Shown here one piece after another: positions 1 to 13,800 of a stretch of DNA of 64,000 nt. Made by a program: the position numbers and the translations under genes. Location: NCBI GenBank assembly GCA_028551475.1, contig CM052358.1, forward strand, positions 15,669,938-15,733,937. Direction: 5' to 3'. The notes below the pieces were generated by a model. The model did no database searches and was not told the origin of the DNA. It saw nothing but the letters and a program-made list of their open reading frames with translations. The stretch's first letter is position 1. The number at the start of each line of letters is the position of its first letter. Source of the DNA: Casuarina equisetifolia (Eukaryota; Streptophyta; Magnoliopsida; Fagales; Casuarinaceae).

Positions 1-8
1 TGGGAACG

Positions 9-359
9 GTGGCTTACCATTTACGCTTACCGGAAGAAGGCCGGATTCATCCAGTCTTTCACGTATCCAAATTAAAAAGGTTTGTTCAGCCCAAGTTTCC
101 AATTGAGACAGAGTTGCCAGTTTTTATCGAAGAAGAAGACGCATACTCCGCTGAACCCGAGGCAGTGCTTAAGGAACATATCCAAAAAGGAACACTTGAG
201 GTCCTAATCAGGTGGAGCGGACTCCCGGACAAGGAAGCCATTTGGGAAAAGGTTGAGGATTTACAACGTCGTTTCCCTGAGTTCGACCTTGAGGACAAGG
301 TCCTTAAAAAGGGGGAAGTATTGTCACGTCAGCCAACTAAGGATGGGAGCACTCCTTAG
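9..359 (+). mobile_element. 3' end of Ty3/gypsy polyprotein: integrase tail and chromodomain
   Basis: This is the C-terminal piece of a chromovirus-type Ty3/gypsy polyprotein, open from the window edge to a TAG at 357-359. The first part (HPVFHVSKLKRF, about residues 14-25) is the usual integrase C-terminal motif. The later part (VLIRWSGLPDKEAIWE, about residues 65-80) is a chromodomain, which in this family is thought to steer integration to particular chromatin. The frame is uninterrupted, so this copy may be fairly young. Everything upstream lies outside the window. The Met used for the open frame is only an internal residue. Confidence 0.9.
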
Positions 360-917
360 ATATCAGTCTTTGCAGAGCCTACACTAGTAACGTGTGGAAA
401 GTAAGACGTGCTTTGTCGTGTTGGAAATTAATGAGGGGGTGGTGAGGGAGACGTGAGCATAGTTATTCACGCTTGCTATCTTTTTGTAATATCTTTTGTT
501 AAAGCGTGTGGGATTCCTATAAAGCACCTTACCCGTTGGTGAAGCCGGAAGGTTATTAGCGGGAGGAGGGCATGACGCTAGGCAAGAAGAAAAAACCCCT
601 TGTAATCCTTTCTCAGACATTTTCTGTCTTTGAATAGTAAGGCTCTGTTAAATCCAAAGTCCTCTCACCCAAAATAGGTAAAAAGAACCGCCATCAGCCT
701 TGGTCTCGAGACTTGGTCTTGAGTCCTCCACCGGAAAAGCGATCCAACGATTGTGCACGTAACAGAATGACACCTTCTTTAGCACATTATGTCATTTTTG
801 CTCCTCAATGCAAACAACGTCGTGTGTCACCTTTCATACAACATCGTTTTGCCTCCTCGTGCAAACAATGCTGTTTTGTTTGGCCTGCTCCACATTTTGT
901 GACGGCCGACAACCATC
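360..917 (+). repeat. Probable 3' LTR and flank of the chromodomain element
   Basis: A purine-rich tract (aatgagggggtggtgaggga, from about 430) follows the polyprotein stop as a polypurine tract would, and a TATA-like tataaag lies near 519-525. This fits the start of a 3' LTR just after about 450. I could not find its far end because no second LTR is in view. The rest shows no coding signal that I trust. Confidence 0.4.
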
Positions 918-1660
918 ATGTTCAATCCAATAACTAATCCACCAGATCTACTCTATAGATACTACCACATCGTAATGGTGTTGGGAGAACCACTCCTTTA
1001 TGGACTCTTGTCACAACACCGTGCGCTCCACCATGGGCAACCCCTGCACTACCCCAACCAAGACCCAAATCAGAAAATCAAGCACGACTATAACTTGATT
1101 TCATCGGCCCACTTTATCTGCCTATCGGTGAACAAATTTGCTTACCTTGGTAATGATAAAGCTCACGGAGAGCTCCAATTATGTGGTCTAGTGCAAAATC
1201 ATTGCCATTGCCCTACCCAAAGCCTGTACCCAGGTCACCTCTTCTACCACTTTGGGAGCAGTGCAACTCAGTTTGATCTACACCCATGAAGCTATTGTGA
1301 TGTGGGCAACACTTCGTGCCCATTACCACTAAATTGACCTATCTCAAGTCTACGAACTCATCATTGAATTGTGGCAAATTTGTCAAGGGAGTGAGCCAAT
1401 TTCGAGCTATTTCAACTTTCAACAGCTCTAGGAGGAGTATTCCTCTATGATGGAACTAGTTTCGCCATAGATGACCACCTTTCTACCGTGGAAGGAGCAC
1501 CAAGAAACTCTAAAGTTCTCTTAGCTTTTTCATGGACTAGATGACTGCTATTCGATGCTATGAGAACAGATCTTGCTAATGCATCCCCTCCTAAACGTCA
1601 CGAAGACCTATTCGATGATCAACAAGGTTAAATATCATCGACATGTGGTAGGAAAGACTA
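918..1660 (+). pseudogene. Decayed Ty1/copia gag (UBN2-like)
   Basis: Reading across stops and frame changes, about 1340-1640 gives the typical order of a copia gag: an LWQI-like segment, a block ending GLDDCYSML, then EQILLMHPLLNV and YSMI. These match the usual gag pattern 'L.GL...Y..v..QIL...PLP....YS.i'. The open frame at 918-1289 precedes this and ends before it; I see no separate function for it. Multiple stops show the copy is dead. Family assignment rests on this one block. Confidence 0.5.
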
Positions 1661-2507
1661 CCAACAAGTTTGGGTTTATTGTGGTGAAAACATCTAGGCT
1701 TTAAGTTTGCCTAGGTGGCTACCATGTGGCTACCACGTGGGCATCCCCACCCAGCTCCTGCACCAGATCTGAGGAGCCTACAACGCGCCCCTCTTTTCCT
1801 ATAGCTACTGCCTAAACTCCTGCTCACGCGATAGGAATAGGGCACGGAGTGGTCTTTCGTTTTTGAGCTTATATGCAAATGGTTCTTCACTTTAAAATTT
1901 TTATCTTGGGATCTTATTTATCCCAAGAGACACTTGTTATAGTTTGCTTGTTCAATCAAAAAACAAGATTTACCCATGAACTTGTGTTGTTTCCATAGTA
2001 TTTGACAGATAACATAGGCAAGCATTCTTCTTGAGGGTTGCATAAGGAGTGTTTTCCTTTTGTACTTTTAATTGAAAACGCACCATGGCACTGTATTGTG
2101 CTCTGTCAACTAAACATGCCTCGACATATATGCAAGATGATTACCAGTAAACAAAGAACATTCTTCCTAAAAGAGAATTTGGAAGGAAAAGTAGGATCAA
2201 GTATTAGGATCATTCATGACTAAATAGGCAATTTACGCCAATTCCTTAGTACTCAAAAAAGATCAACCCATTCACATTTGCATCAACGGTGCCAACAGAA
2301 TTCCTTCCCAAAGGACAACCAAAAAGAAAGAAAAAAAAAATGCATCCAGCATCGTGCTACACCCCATCTATGAACCTCAAGGAACAGTTTACCGGAGGAA
2401 AAGCTACAATTTTTCTTTTAATTACTTGGAAAGGAAGGAGGAAAACCTACTTACAACGACTATGCACAATGCCAAAAATTTATCCAAACCTCTCCTTTCA
2501 TCACTTT
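1661..2507. other. Intergenic: no gene recognised
   Basis: The first part may continue the decayed copia element. The last 200 or so bases probably include the 3' untranslated region of the RFC1 gene, which ends here on the minus strand. The open frames at 2289-2563 on the plus strand are antisense to the last RFC1 exon or its 3' UTR. Confidence 0.5.
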
Positions 2508-5500
2508 TCATCTCTTTCTCTTGGCGCCAGTCCCTGAACCTCGCCCACCTTTCTTCTCCGTAGATCCAGAACCAACTTTTCCTCTGCCAGCGGACGTCTT
2601 TTTGGCACTCAAATTTCCTGTGCCGCCCTTCAGATCCAATTCTACTTCAACTCCTGCAGCACAAGTAAAACAGAGCAGAATTCATTGATTATTCTCATTT
2701 CGGTGAACCCTCTGAATATTATGCGATGAAAATCACAAACCTTTTGAATTCAAACTCTGAAGTTCCAACTGCAGCTTCTCACCTTTGGCAGTTCCTTCTA
2801 CCATAATCACAACAAAAGAGATACAAAAGTTACTAAACCAACACACCATGCTTAGATGTCGTACCAGCATATTGGGAACCCAAAAAAGTCCAATCTACGC
2901 AAATATATACAAGGAATAAATAGCCTATAGCATGTTTCCTTCCATGTCTTCCTAAATTAAATTACATAATGAAGCGAAACTTTGTAAACATCACCAATAA
3001 GAGAAGGAAAAAAAAAATTGAAAACTGAGATTACAGAAAACAACTTCGAAATATGAGTGATTCTCAACCATGTTTCACGCTGTGTTATCAGCTTCTTTTG
3101 AAAAAGGGGGGGGGGGAGGGGGAGGGGGAGGGGATGGTGTTGGGGGAAATCAGGAGAGAAGAGAATGTACCACTTGACTAAGTGGTTAAAAAGACACCTC
3201 ACATGGTTTGCCTCAGAAATCTGAATAGGGTAAGCCATAAATCAGTAAGGCCAAAGAGATGGCCCCAGATTTCATGAAATCCATGGACAATCATAAGAAA
3301 AATCAGATCATCCATCCCTCAGATAAAGGAACGTCTGACTAGCCAACTTTCAGTCCCTCCCCATCAATGATTGATGAAGTTAAATAAGCACTACCAGCAG
3401 AACAATAGTATCGGGATTTCAAGCAATAATTTGATTGTTCATAATCCTCCTTTAACAGCACTCATTGCTGTATGTTTGAGAAGAATCATCCAGATATTGT
3501 TCCCAAAGAAGAGATATCGTCAATCCCTTCTTGATTGAATCTGATTCTGATAGGAGAGATTCAAAGAGATCTATTGCAGTTCTCTCTCCCATGAATAGAC
3601 AGGACAGGACCCAAAGCATTAAACTAATACATATTTCCAGCATAAGCATAGGATCTCAAAAGGAATCCTGCCTTGACCAAGGCCTTCCCCTTCACTGCTG
3701 TCTCTGATTCCTGCCGTTTAACCCTCACAAAATGGACGTTCAACTGGCCATGCAATTAAGCCAAAAACATACAGAAAAGTGGAGGCGGGAGACATGACTA
3801 TAACAAATTCTAGCTTACGCTGATCTGTGTAGTTTTAGATACACGAACCTAAAACATAAACAGCCAACAGGAATACCTCTAGACCCAGAAATAGTCCTTT
3901 AGAACTGGCAACTGAGTAGAATACCAATTACACGGAGGTGTTGGCATTGAAACCTAAAAGCACTCATGTATGGAAATTTTAACCTTTCTGCCACAGCTTT
4001 GCTGACATTGAGATGTATTAATTTGAACTAGAGTTTTTCTATAACTAACTAGACTATCCGTGCCATGATGAGGAGGAGCATTTCAGTATCAGGAACTTCA
4101 TATGGGTATTTATTCTATTACTTCATAATGGGACACTTTGGGATTGCAGGGAAACCACTAAAGAAAAGAAGAAACGTATAATTTGTTCACTCTTTTCCCA
4201 TAAGTATTTTTTTTCTATTTTTCTAGTCTTTTCGTATAAGTATTTTTCTAATTTCTAGTCCTTTCCTTTTCTTCTTTTGTGTGGAACCTAGGGATCTTCA
4301 CAGTTTTGCCCCTATCCCCCGTTTCTTTTTGTCAGACCATTGGCTCTCTACTGATGCAGTACATGCACTATTTTTCTTGTTTCTCTTTCATTTTTTTTTT
4401 TTTCGCTTTCTTCCCTCTGCATGGGGTTGGAAGGTAAATCAAATCTTGAGTTAGGTATAGAAGCTTACCTAATTCCTCTGTATCTGACAAGTTTTCTTCT
4501 TCATTTTCCAGCAACATTTCACCACCGTCATCCACTAGTCCATCATCAGATGGCTCTAGAATTGCTGCAATTCGCTTTTTAGGAGCCTTTTTCATTCCAG
4601 GAAGCGTAACCAAATCTGCAGCCCGTACCATTCTTGATTTGCTTCCTTCTTTGTAAGCTTTAGTCAGAGCAGCTTTCACGGCAGGCTGTATGCCCTCCAG
4701 AGGATTTGGATGCCCCTGATGCATAGAGTAAACAAAATTAGCCTAAAAGTTCTATAGCAGTTCATATTAGCGTAGTGGATACAAAAGTGGTTACTGGTAC
4801 CTGAAATTTTGACAGCTCCACTATAGTATCAAAATCTTCCTGACTAATTGAGTAAATATTCATAAACTCAACAACATTTTGAACAGCTTCATCCTGTTCA
4901 TTTCATATTGAACGCACGCACATTCAAAAAAATTTCCATTTTAAACCTTCCAGCTTTTTTCTAATGAAATACATATATATATATAAGAAAAATATACATC
5001 CAACCTTGGGCAGCACTCGCAATGGCTTTGTCAATCGGTTCAGAAGAAGAGAAAGGTACTCAAGTCGCAGGGTTTGCCTGCATTATTCAGAACCAGGGGC
5101 AAGTTAACACTATTTAAACCAAAAAGTAAAACAAATATGCAATTAGATGGCCCACAAGGGAGAGACAGAGAATGACTCAAGCACACAAGTACTGGAAAGA
5201 TCAACAATATACTGAATACACACATGGACATACTGAGTAGCAAGGAAAACACCAAAAAAAAAGACAAACATTTACTCTAAGAAAATCAGGAACACAGTCT
5301 TCATTTAGTAAATTCTTTTTCAACCATATCCAGGCACTAACATTAGGAAGTGATTTAACCCAAGGATTCTAAAAGGCTAACTTGATGATTTGAATCTGAC
5401 AAATGGGAGACAAGATAGAACCTTGGATATTAACCAAGATAAGTAACCATAGTTACACTTCCAAAGCTGACAATTCTCTTCATTTCAAGTTTCTTCGTAT

Positions 5501-7796
5501 GAATACTTTCAGAATGATAAGAAAAATTTCAAAAAACACTTCAGTAAATTTTACTGATCTAGTCTAGTATAGACCAGTATCCAATGAAGCAGGAACAAAT
5601 GGTATCACTGGTGCCAAAGGTTAAAAAGATGCATGATGAAGTAGCACAAGTATTGGTATTATCATCAGCATCCACACTGAAAATTACGCTAATTTGTAAT
5701 GTTCGTGAAAACACAAATTGAAACTTCGTCTTATGGTTGCCAAAGACCTTTGATCTTTGCACTTTGAGGCATTTGGATAATGCCTAAGAAGGTGATTGAT
5801 ATGCAGTTTGGTTGGCATAGAGTCTGGATGTCATGGAAATATTCCAATTTGGAATAGAACCCCTAATGTGTCCGCAATGAGAACTACACTAATATGCAAT
5901 GTATTTTCTACTCTAGCAAAAACATGAATTAGCTACTGCAGTGTATTGTTACTAAAGACTTTTGGTCTTTGCACTTTTGGGGTAATGGCTGCATAGTATT
6001 ATAAGTATGGAGCGTCTGTATGGAATAGAAATGTTATTAAACAACAACCTCTTTGCCTTATGTGGAAGGTTAGCAAATAAACGTAACAGTACCTTCATCA
6101 GTACCGAGTTACCAACTATCGATCTGATTCTTCTTTATTCAAATGATGCATAAATGCTCTAATGTATTTGACAACGTTTCTTCTCATTCCTTCAATCATT
6201 TTCACCAACTATATTCAATCACTACATTCAATTGCAATTCCTTTCTTCCTCAATGCTTGGTTCTCTTTTTTATCAATGAATGTTTATTTCAATTACCAAA
6301 CAGAAAACAAAAGTTTCACAGCCATTAAAACCTCAGGAAAAACATATAATTCAGAACTTCTTTTCTGTCTATCTGACCTACGGTTGTTTATTATTTGTCT
6401 GTCTCCCTAGTCACTGAGCTCTGTACATTCATCTTTAAATTTCAATATCATCATTACACTAAACACTTGAACAAGTGTCTCCATCTACTGAGCTTCATAA
6501 AGCCATGGGCAGAGGGAAAAACTTGAACAAGTGTCAATGTCTATTTGATGCAGGTTAGTAGCCAAGTCAGTTCCAGTTCTATAGAAGAGTAAATGCCCAT
6601 TGAAACATTTGAACAGGTAAGGGACGTCTATTTGATGCGGGTTAATGCCAAGTCAGTTCCCAATTCTATACAACAATAAATAATTAAAGGCTACATTAGA
6701 TATATTATACGAACACTGCATAGGTGGTACTCTGAATCATCAAAAAACACTTCCAAATACACATGGACAAAAGATTATAACAAGCAAAAGTTCAACTGTG
6801 TAAGAAGAATCACCTTCCTGAACTTGATTCCCGAGAAGCAAGAAAATGAACATGCAAATCCTCCAAGAGCCTCATATTTTTGCCCATTGTCGAGTTCTTT
6901 CCAAGCCACCCTCCAAATCTATTGAAGTTTCGCTCTCCCTGTAGAAATAATTCCAACTTCTGTAATCAGCTTCAAGCTAACATCAAAATGGATATGCTCA
7001 GTCCAGAAAGTCCATATTGGAATCAAATTAAGAGCACAGTGCTGACTAAACATCTATATCCCAACTGCAACAATCAGGACGTTTTCATTCTAATCTAGTG
7101 CACCTAAAAAAGCAATTAACAAACTCCATAGCATGCAGGTCCCTTGCATGTAGCAATGATAATAGAGAACTGATCATATAACTTGCATCAAATAGATATC
7201 CCTTACCTGTTCAAGTGTTTCTCTCTGCCCATGTAATAATGCAGCACTGAGCACAAACACAAATACATAATTTAACACCAATTACATTGCAAGATGGAGA
7301 CGAAGAAGCTCCTGTAATTGCAACAGCTGAATTAATTGCACATACGGGATAATAGAGGATGCAAATGAACCACTTTGAGAGAGCTGCCACTGTCGATATC
7401 GACGAATCTGTACATTGAATATATCCCCATCACCAATAGATTCCGCAGCACAGGCAATCAAACTCATTCGTTTGATTCCATTGTCATCCTTACCAATAGA
7501 ACTTGGCCGATAATTGATATAGTTTTCCTGCCATATCAAAGCATTATCATTTCATATAAAGGTTACTGGGAAGTAGTTGAGGTTTTAGGTTTCATGCTTT
7601 TACTAAGGTGTATGCATCCAACAAATTGACAAAAGGACAGATGTTCCCCTAAACCCAAAGAACAGAAAAAGGGGGGAAAAGAAAAAGTAAAGACACATAA
7701 CTCTCGCCAAAAAGGTATAATCTAAAGCCCAAAAAGGAAAGATGGTCCTTGCAAGAAACTGGCAAAGATACCAGGGCCAGTCGATTATATACATGA

Positions 7797-7841
<45 letters not shown>

Positions 7842-10800
7842 AATGGTTATAAAAATAAACAAAAAAACAAAAAAAGGAAGTGTTTAGAGGTTTTTGGGAA
7901 TTGGGGGGAAGACGTTGCAAGTAAACATGGAGCATTTTATACTGTCCTACTTATTTGCCTCAAGTTCCATGTTCACCAAGGTTTCCTCTTTTCCTAACCA
8001 ACGCAGAACAGGTCTGGAAGAGGTGTCAGATAAGAACTGCGAAATTATGTCCACGCGCAATACAATTTTGAAAATTTTCCATCTATAGAATTTTTGTAGA
8101 TTTTAATTACTATGTTTATGCTTTTCTCCAAACATTTTGTAAATTCACTCAGTTATTTGTGATCACATATTCACTGTACATAAGATAAGCAGAGCCTGGC
8201 AATTAAACCTGCTGAACAGGCTATCATCCATGTTTCCTGTGACAGATTCAATGTGGCAAAAGCAAAAAACAATTTGCTGCTTATATAGTTGCTAGATTCC
8301 TTAGAGACAAATTGATCATTTTGCAGTCTATGCAATTCCACAACTTCAAAACCAATAGAAGTGTAAGTAAACAACCTGAACAAGAAGAGGGACTAGATCA
8401 GGATCACTCATGCTCAGGTCAATCCGTTCATCCATCCTCAACTTTCCAGCATTAAAACCAAAAAGCCTACAGGCACATTAAAAGGATGAATTGTAATTGT
8501 CAAAGTTTGATAAAGGATAAGGTGTACAGTGTACAACTTAGCAATAAGATAAACATGAGTATATAAACTTGAAAAAGGATGAAATGCGGCCATGGCAACT
8601 CAATAATTTCCAATGTTTGATACAGGAGCAACTAATGTGATAAAAGCCAGCAAAAATATCACAATATACACATTACAGCCCCATAGTCTAGGTCTGGAAG
8701 GCCTATTTTCCAGTAACGTAAATCACAAAATATGGTATATATTGCACATAGGCTACATTGAGCAAGGTAATCCGCCTAGATATCTCTGTCTGCACCACAA
8801 GATAAAAAACCCAAATTCATGAAGAAATCACTTTGACGATTGAAAATAATCGTGGAAGTTGTGAAATGAGTTTGTATTTGGTTTACATGACTATAACTTC
8901 CAAAGCACCACTCTGGATGTTAGATCCTATTTCATCCAGAAACTAAAGAACAAAAATTTTCAAAAATCAAGGACTGAAATGAAGGGACACCAGGATACCT
9001 GCAAGTCAATTTCAATCAAACTTTCTCAAGTATAAGGGGAGTGTCTCACAACCATGAAATTATCAGTCAAACAAGGAATGAGATGCGGCGTACAAATGTA
9101 TCTCATAACAAGACAGATGCGGTATGCAGATGAACTGGAACAGTGGGCTACGGTTCTGAGTAAAAGTTGGATAATTAATGTAATACTTGTCAACAGCAGT
9201 GAATGGTGAAATATCTTCATCCTTCGCACTGCTAAGAAGACGCCGCCTGATGTCATCATATTTAATGACTGACATAGAGAGGCTCATATACTGCAACTGG
9301 TTTATTGCCATCCGCATATCTCCATTAACTCTTTCTGCAAGTTCCTCAAGAGCAATCTAAAATAACAGAGAGGCAAAAGGACAGTCATAGAGCAGAAAAT
9401 AAAAAATGATTGCAATGTGGTAAAATCAGATAAAGCCAGTACCATGAATATTTACTTAAAAAGACTAAAACCCACTGCAAACATATATTCAGACATTCAT
9501 AGAATTTTACCTCATTAACTTGAAGGCCTTCTGCATTTGCAACTTGTAATAACCTTTTTCCCATCTACCATACATTAAATTAATTATTAGTAACTCCTTA
9601 ACCTGCGTGAAAAATGAAAGACTCGAAGCAAAAAATAAAAATAAAAATAAAAAATAAAGGGGAAAACATAACATTTTGGCCATGGGTTTTTATCTGTTGC
9701 GACTAATGGCCGATGTATCTGAAGGACACAAAGATAGATAGTATGCCACATATGACAAAGATATAACCTCGGTTGCTCTGTCAGAAACTGGACCTGATAT
9801 TGACTATTTGACCAACTGAAGGTTCTGGTTTAAGCAAGAAAGATCAAAGCACACCAAATTGAAGCCAGAAGCAAATTAGGGGGACTGACTGTATATTTAT
9901 CTATTCTTTTTATCTAATACCAACCATTTTTTCATTCAAACTTTGAATGCTGAAGGACATTCATGGCTAAAATCAATTATCCACAACATCAGAAACTAGT
10001 CTGTTAATCATAAAATACAACAGATGCAGATAGGAAATTGTATCCAGAAAACTTGGAAGTTCGCTTCAAAAATGTATATTAGAACAATGCAATTAGTTGT
10101 AAAGGATAAAGGTGAGATAAAGGTGAAAGAATCTCAGATTAAAAAAGAGGGAAGGGGGGGGGGGGGGGGGGGGAGGGACGAGTCTCAGAGTTAATAAACT
10201 TGTATTCAGAACTAAAATGTATTTAATCCAAATCTCAATAACAGCAACAAGTGTGCCTGTGCCAAAAGTTGGAGAACATACTTTAACGACAAAAATGACT
10301 GGAGTCCAGACCATTACAAAGTCCACCCCACCCCAACCACTGCCCGTGCAGGCAGGGGCAACGCAAGATATTGGGAGGGGGGGAGATGAAGGGAAAAAAA
10401 AGAAAAAAAAAAAGAAGAAGAAGAAGAAGAAGAAGAAGAAGAAGAAAGCAAGGTCATGAGGCCTCCAAAAGGAATGCAATAGTTGACAAAGATGCCCAAA
10501 AAAGCCCTGTCCAAAACACAGCTGAGTTGAAATAGTATATTTAGTTTAATCTAACTGACATAACTTTAGTCTTCTTAACTACTTAACCAGAAAATATAAT
10601 TCAGAAACTGACAAGATGAAATAACTAAATCACAACTCCATATAAAAGAAAGAACAACCATAGACATCAGCCAAAAACCTGTTGCTTAGTCGGTTTCCGA
10701 AAGCTGAGAAGCAAACAGTAGTTCACAAGACTTTTCAGTTTCTGACTGTATCTGTCATTGCAAATGCAGATAATAGGAATTTTGGAAATCTTGATGCTAG

Positions 10801-13800
10801 CAACAAGGTCAGCAACTCCGCCTCTATCTCCAGCAGACATCCCATCAACCTCATCCATAATAAGTACAGTTTTTGGATGCTTTGACCTGCCATTTCAACA
10901 ATTAACTTGAGCAGAAAATTCAAACAAGTATATTATATGTGGTTGTGCGAGATATTTTAAGAAAGCAAGACAAACCGATCCAGGTTGGTACTCAGGGCCT
11001 CATTGCTGACAAGTTCCTTTATAGTATTTGCATTGCTTCCACCAATTCCTTTTTCAATTTTGGCATCAGCTTTTCCACGACTGTCACTGGCATTTACCTA
11101 GATAACATATAAGGGCAAAATATCATACTATTAAATACTTTGGTAAGGCACAGGGAGCCACGCTCTCGTTAAAAAAAATATCAATGTCCATAAAAGATTG
11201 CACCACCTCTATTGCCTGGAAACCGAGCATCTGACTGACCAACTTCGCTGCTGTTGTTTTTCCTATCCCAGGGCCTCCACTTAATAGCACAGCTTTTTTA
11301 GCACCAGTATCATTTTGCTTTTTTCCCTTTTTCTTGTTTCCAGTATCAACAAATTGCTCATTCCAATGTGCTAGCCAGTCATGAAGCTGCTTAACCTGTA
11401 TAGTATAAAGAGATACTTACACAATTCTTGTCCAGAGTTTGATAACTGCACACGTGAACTTAATTCAGAAAGTGATGGCAGAAAAACAATAAGTAACGCC
11501 CGCACCAGTGACTGATTTCCAACGATATCACTTGGAACCTTTGGCCTATATTTTTCTGTCCATGTAAAAGCATTCTTCTCGACAGTTTGAGTTTTACACT
11601 TGGCTGGGGATGGCCTCGAGATCAAACCTTTGCCAGCTACATTCATCTTCGAGGAATTGCTGATGTGATCTTCTGGATTAATAAATTTGTTAATATATGA
11701 AAGGAGAAACCCAGCAAATAACGCAACCACATGTCAAATCAATACCTTAAATGCTTCTATATCCAAACAATAACAATAGATTGTGATCATATAGAGTCCA
11801 AAAGCTTAAAGGCAATGCTCTCCTTGCAAGGTCAAGCAAATGACAGTTACGGAACACCAATTGGCTTTACGTTTTAGCTGATCTTTTAAAGCCAAGATAA
11901 CAGATTTGAACAGTCAAATGAAAGCAACAGAAATGCCTTTTGATATCACATTTCCTCAGGGTTCACCAAAGGAGAAAGGCATATTTTTTAAGAAAGCACA
12001 AAGGCTTTTTTTTTTTTTTTAACAAAATATTAGAAAGACTGAATAATATTTTCTTTGATACCAGCAGAGCTAGGACCATGCAGCCACTAAAAAAGACAAG
12101 TCAATCATTAAGGAACAAACAATCTATAAGTAAATTCACCTTTTGTGAGACCTCTTGTCCTTTGTAGTATGGTAATATAAAATCTATAAGTTTCTAATTG
12201 GGTGAAAACATTCTAACCAAGCAGAATTCATTAAATGTCATAAATATAGGAAATCACTTTGCATAGCTCGTCTGGTCCAGCAACTCTTGTAGGTCACAGG
12301 CAAGAGCTCTGACTAGCCCTCAGCTTTCACAAGAGAACTCATAGAAGAATATAGAGATAGAGCTGGAAAGTAAAATGTGCCATGCACTCCCAGCCTTCAA
12401 AGCAACAATAGAATTTAAAAAAAAAAAAAGAATTATGTAACCACTCATGCTTTTTGGTCTCTACCCCACATTATGCATCTTCAGAAGTTAATTCATTAAT
12501 TTACAGTTGTTTCACAAATGATGAACCAAAATAAAAATTGCACATGCTAAATGAGTTTGCTCGTGTTTGTGTATTTCTACGAACCCTCAAAATTAATAAA
12601 TGCAATCAATACGCTAAACCAAGAGCCATAACTACAAAGTGGTGTAACTCCACATGCTAAGAACCCTCCAACCTCTTTGATAATTCAAAGATGAGAGTTT
12701 CACCAAAAACAAGACATAGAAGGCAAAGGTCAGGGGCGACACATCACAATCACCAAAAATCAGACACATCCAACAGAGATAAAATTGAGATATTCATTGA
12801 TAAAAAAAGAAGTGCATATGTATTGGGACATACTCTTTGCTTCAATTTTCTGCGGACTTTTCTTTGGTAGAGGAGAGACCTTATCAACTGGTTTCTTCGA
12901 TTCTTCTTTAGCAGATGCTTTTGCAGCTTTTGATGCACGTATCATATCAAACAATCCATCCTCAGTGAGGAAGGGGGTACTATATAAACATATGAAGAGC
13001 CAGAAATTACTAGAGTACCACAGAATAAGGAACTCATAAGCAATCCAAATGTATGGATCTGAGACACAAACCCCAGCTCGTTGGCTTTTTTAGACTTCTG
13101 TCCCCCAATATCCTCATCACATAAAAGATAATTCTGCAGAAAGAAGATGTTACCCGCATTCTAATGGTGCTATGTCAACCCATGCACATATGAGGCAAAA
13201 GTATAAGCTCACCGTTTTCTTGCTGACAGATCCAGTAACACGACCACCATGGCGTTTAATCAAATCTTCAGCTTCTTCACGCTCCAAACTGCAAAATTCA
13301 GTCGAACTTCAATAGACACTCAAGCCAACAAAATATTACAAGTAGACAACAATTATAAATATGTTTACAATGGCAACATCATAGTTGAGACCATAATCAC
13401 CAGAAAATTATGATATACACAAGCAACAATTATCTTTTCAATATCTTTGAGAAAAATGTGATATTCTTTTTATAGAAAAACTATTACAAAATAGACAATG
13501 CAAAGTAAGTAGAAATTGCACATAAGTCATTACGGAGTTAGAATCTGAAATTCATAGAAACAATACAATCAAGAAAAATAAAGCAAATAGACCACTGCCA
13601 AATGCACTCATCCACTGTGTAACATCTACAATAAAGTAGTTTTGAACCACATGATAAAACACTCAATCCATTAAAAGACTGATGGTACAATTCCAAGCAA
13701 AATCTGATCTACAAATGGCTTATTAACAATAAGGATGTAATAAAATACCTGTCAAGAGTTCCACTAATTACAAAAGTTAGACCAGCTAAACAATCAGGAG

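Noticed and set aside
10093-10514. Long frames of Phe, Ser or Lys runs on both strands
   Set aside because: They come from poly-G and AAG repeats within an RFC1 intron.
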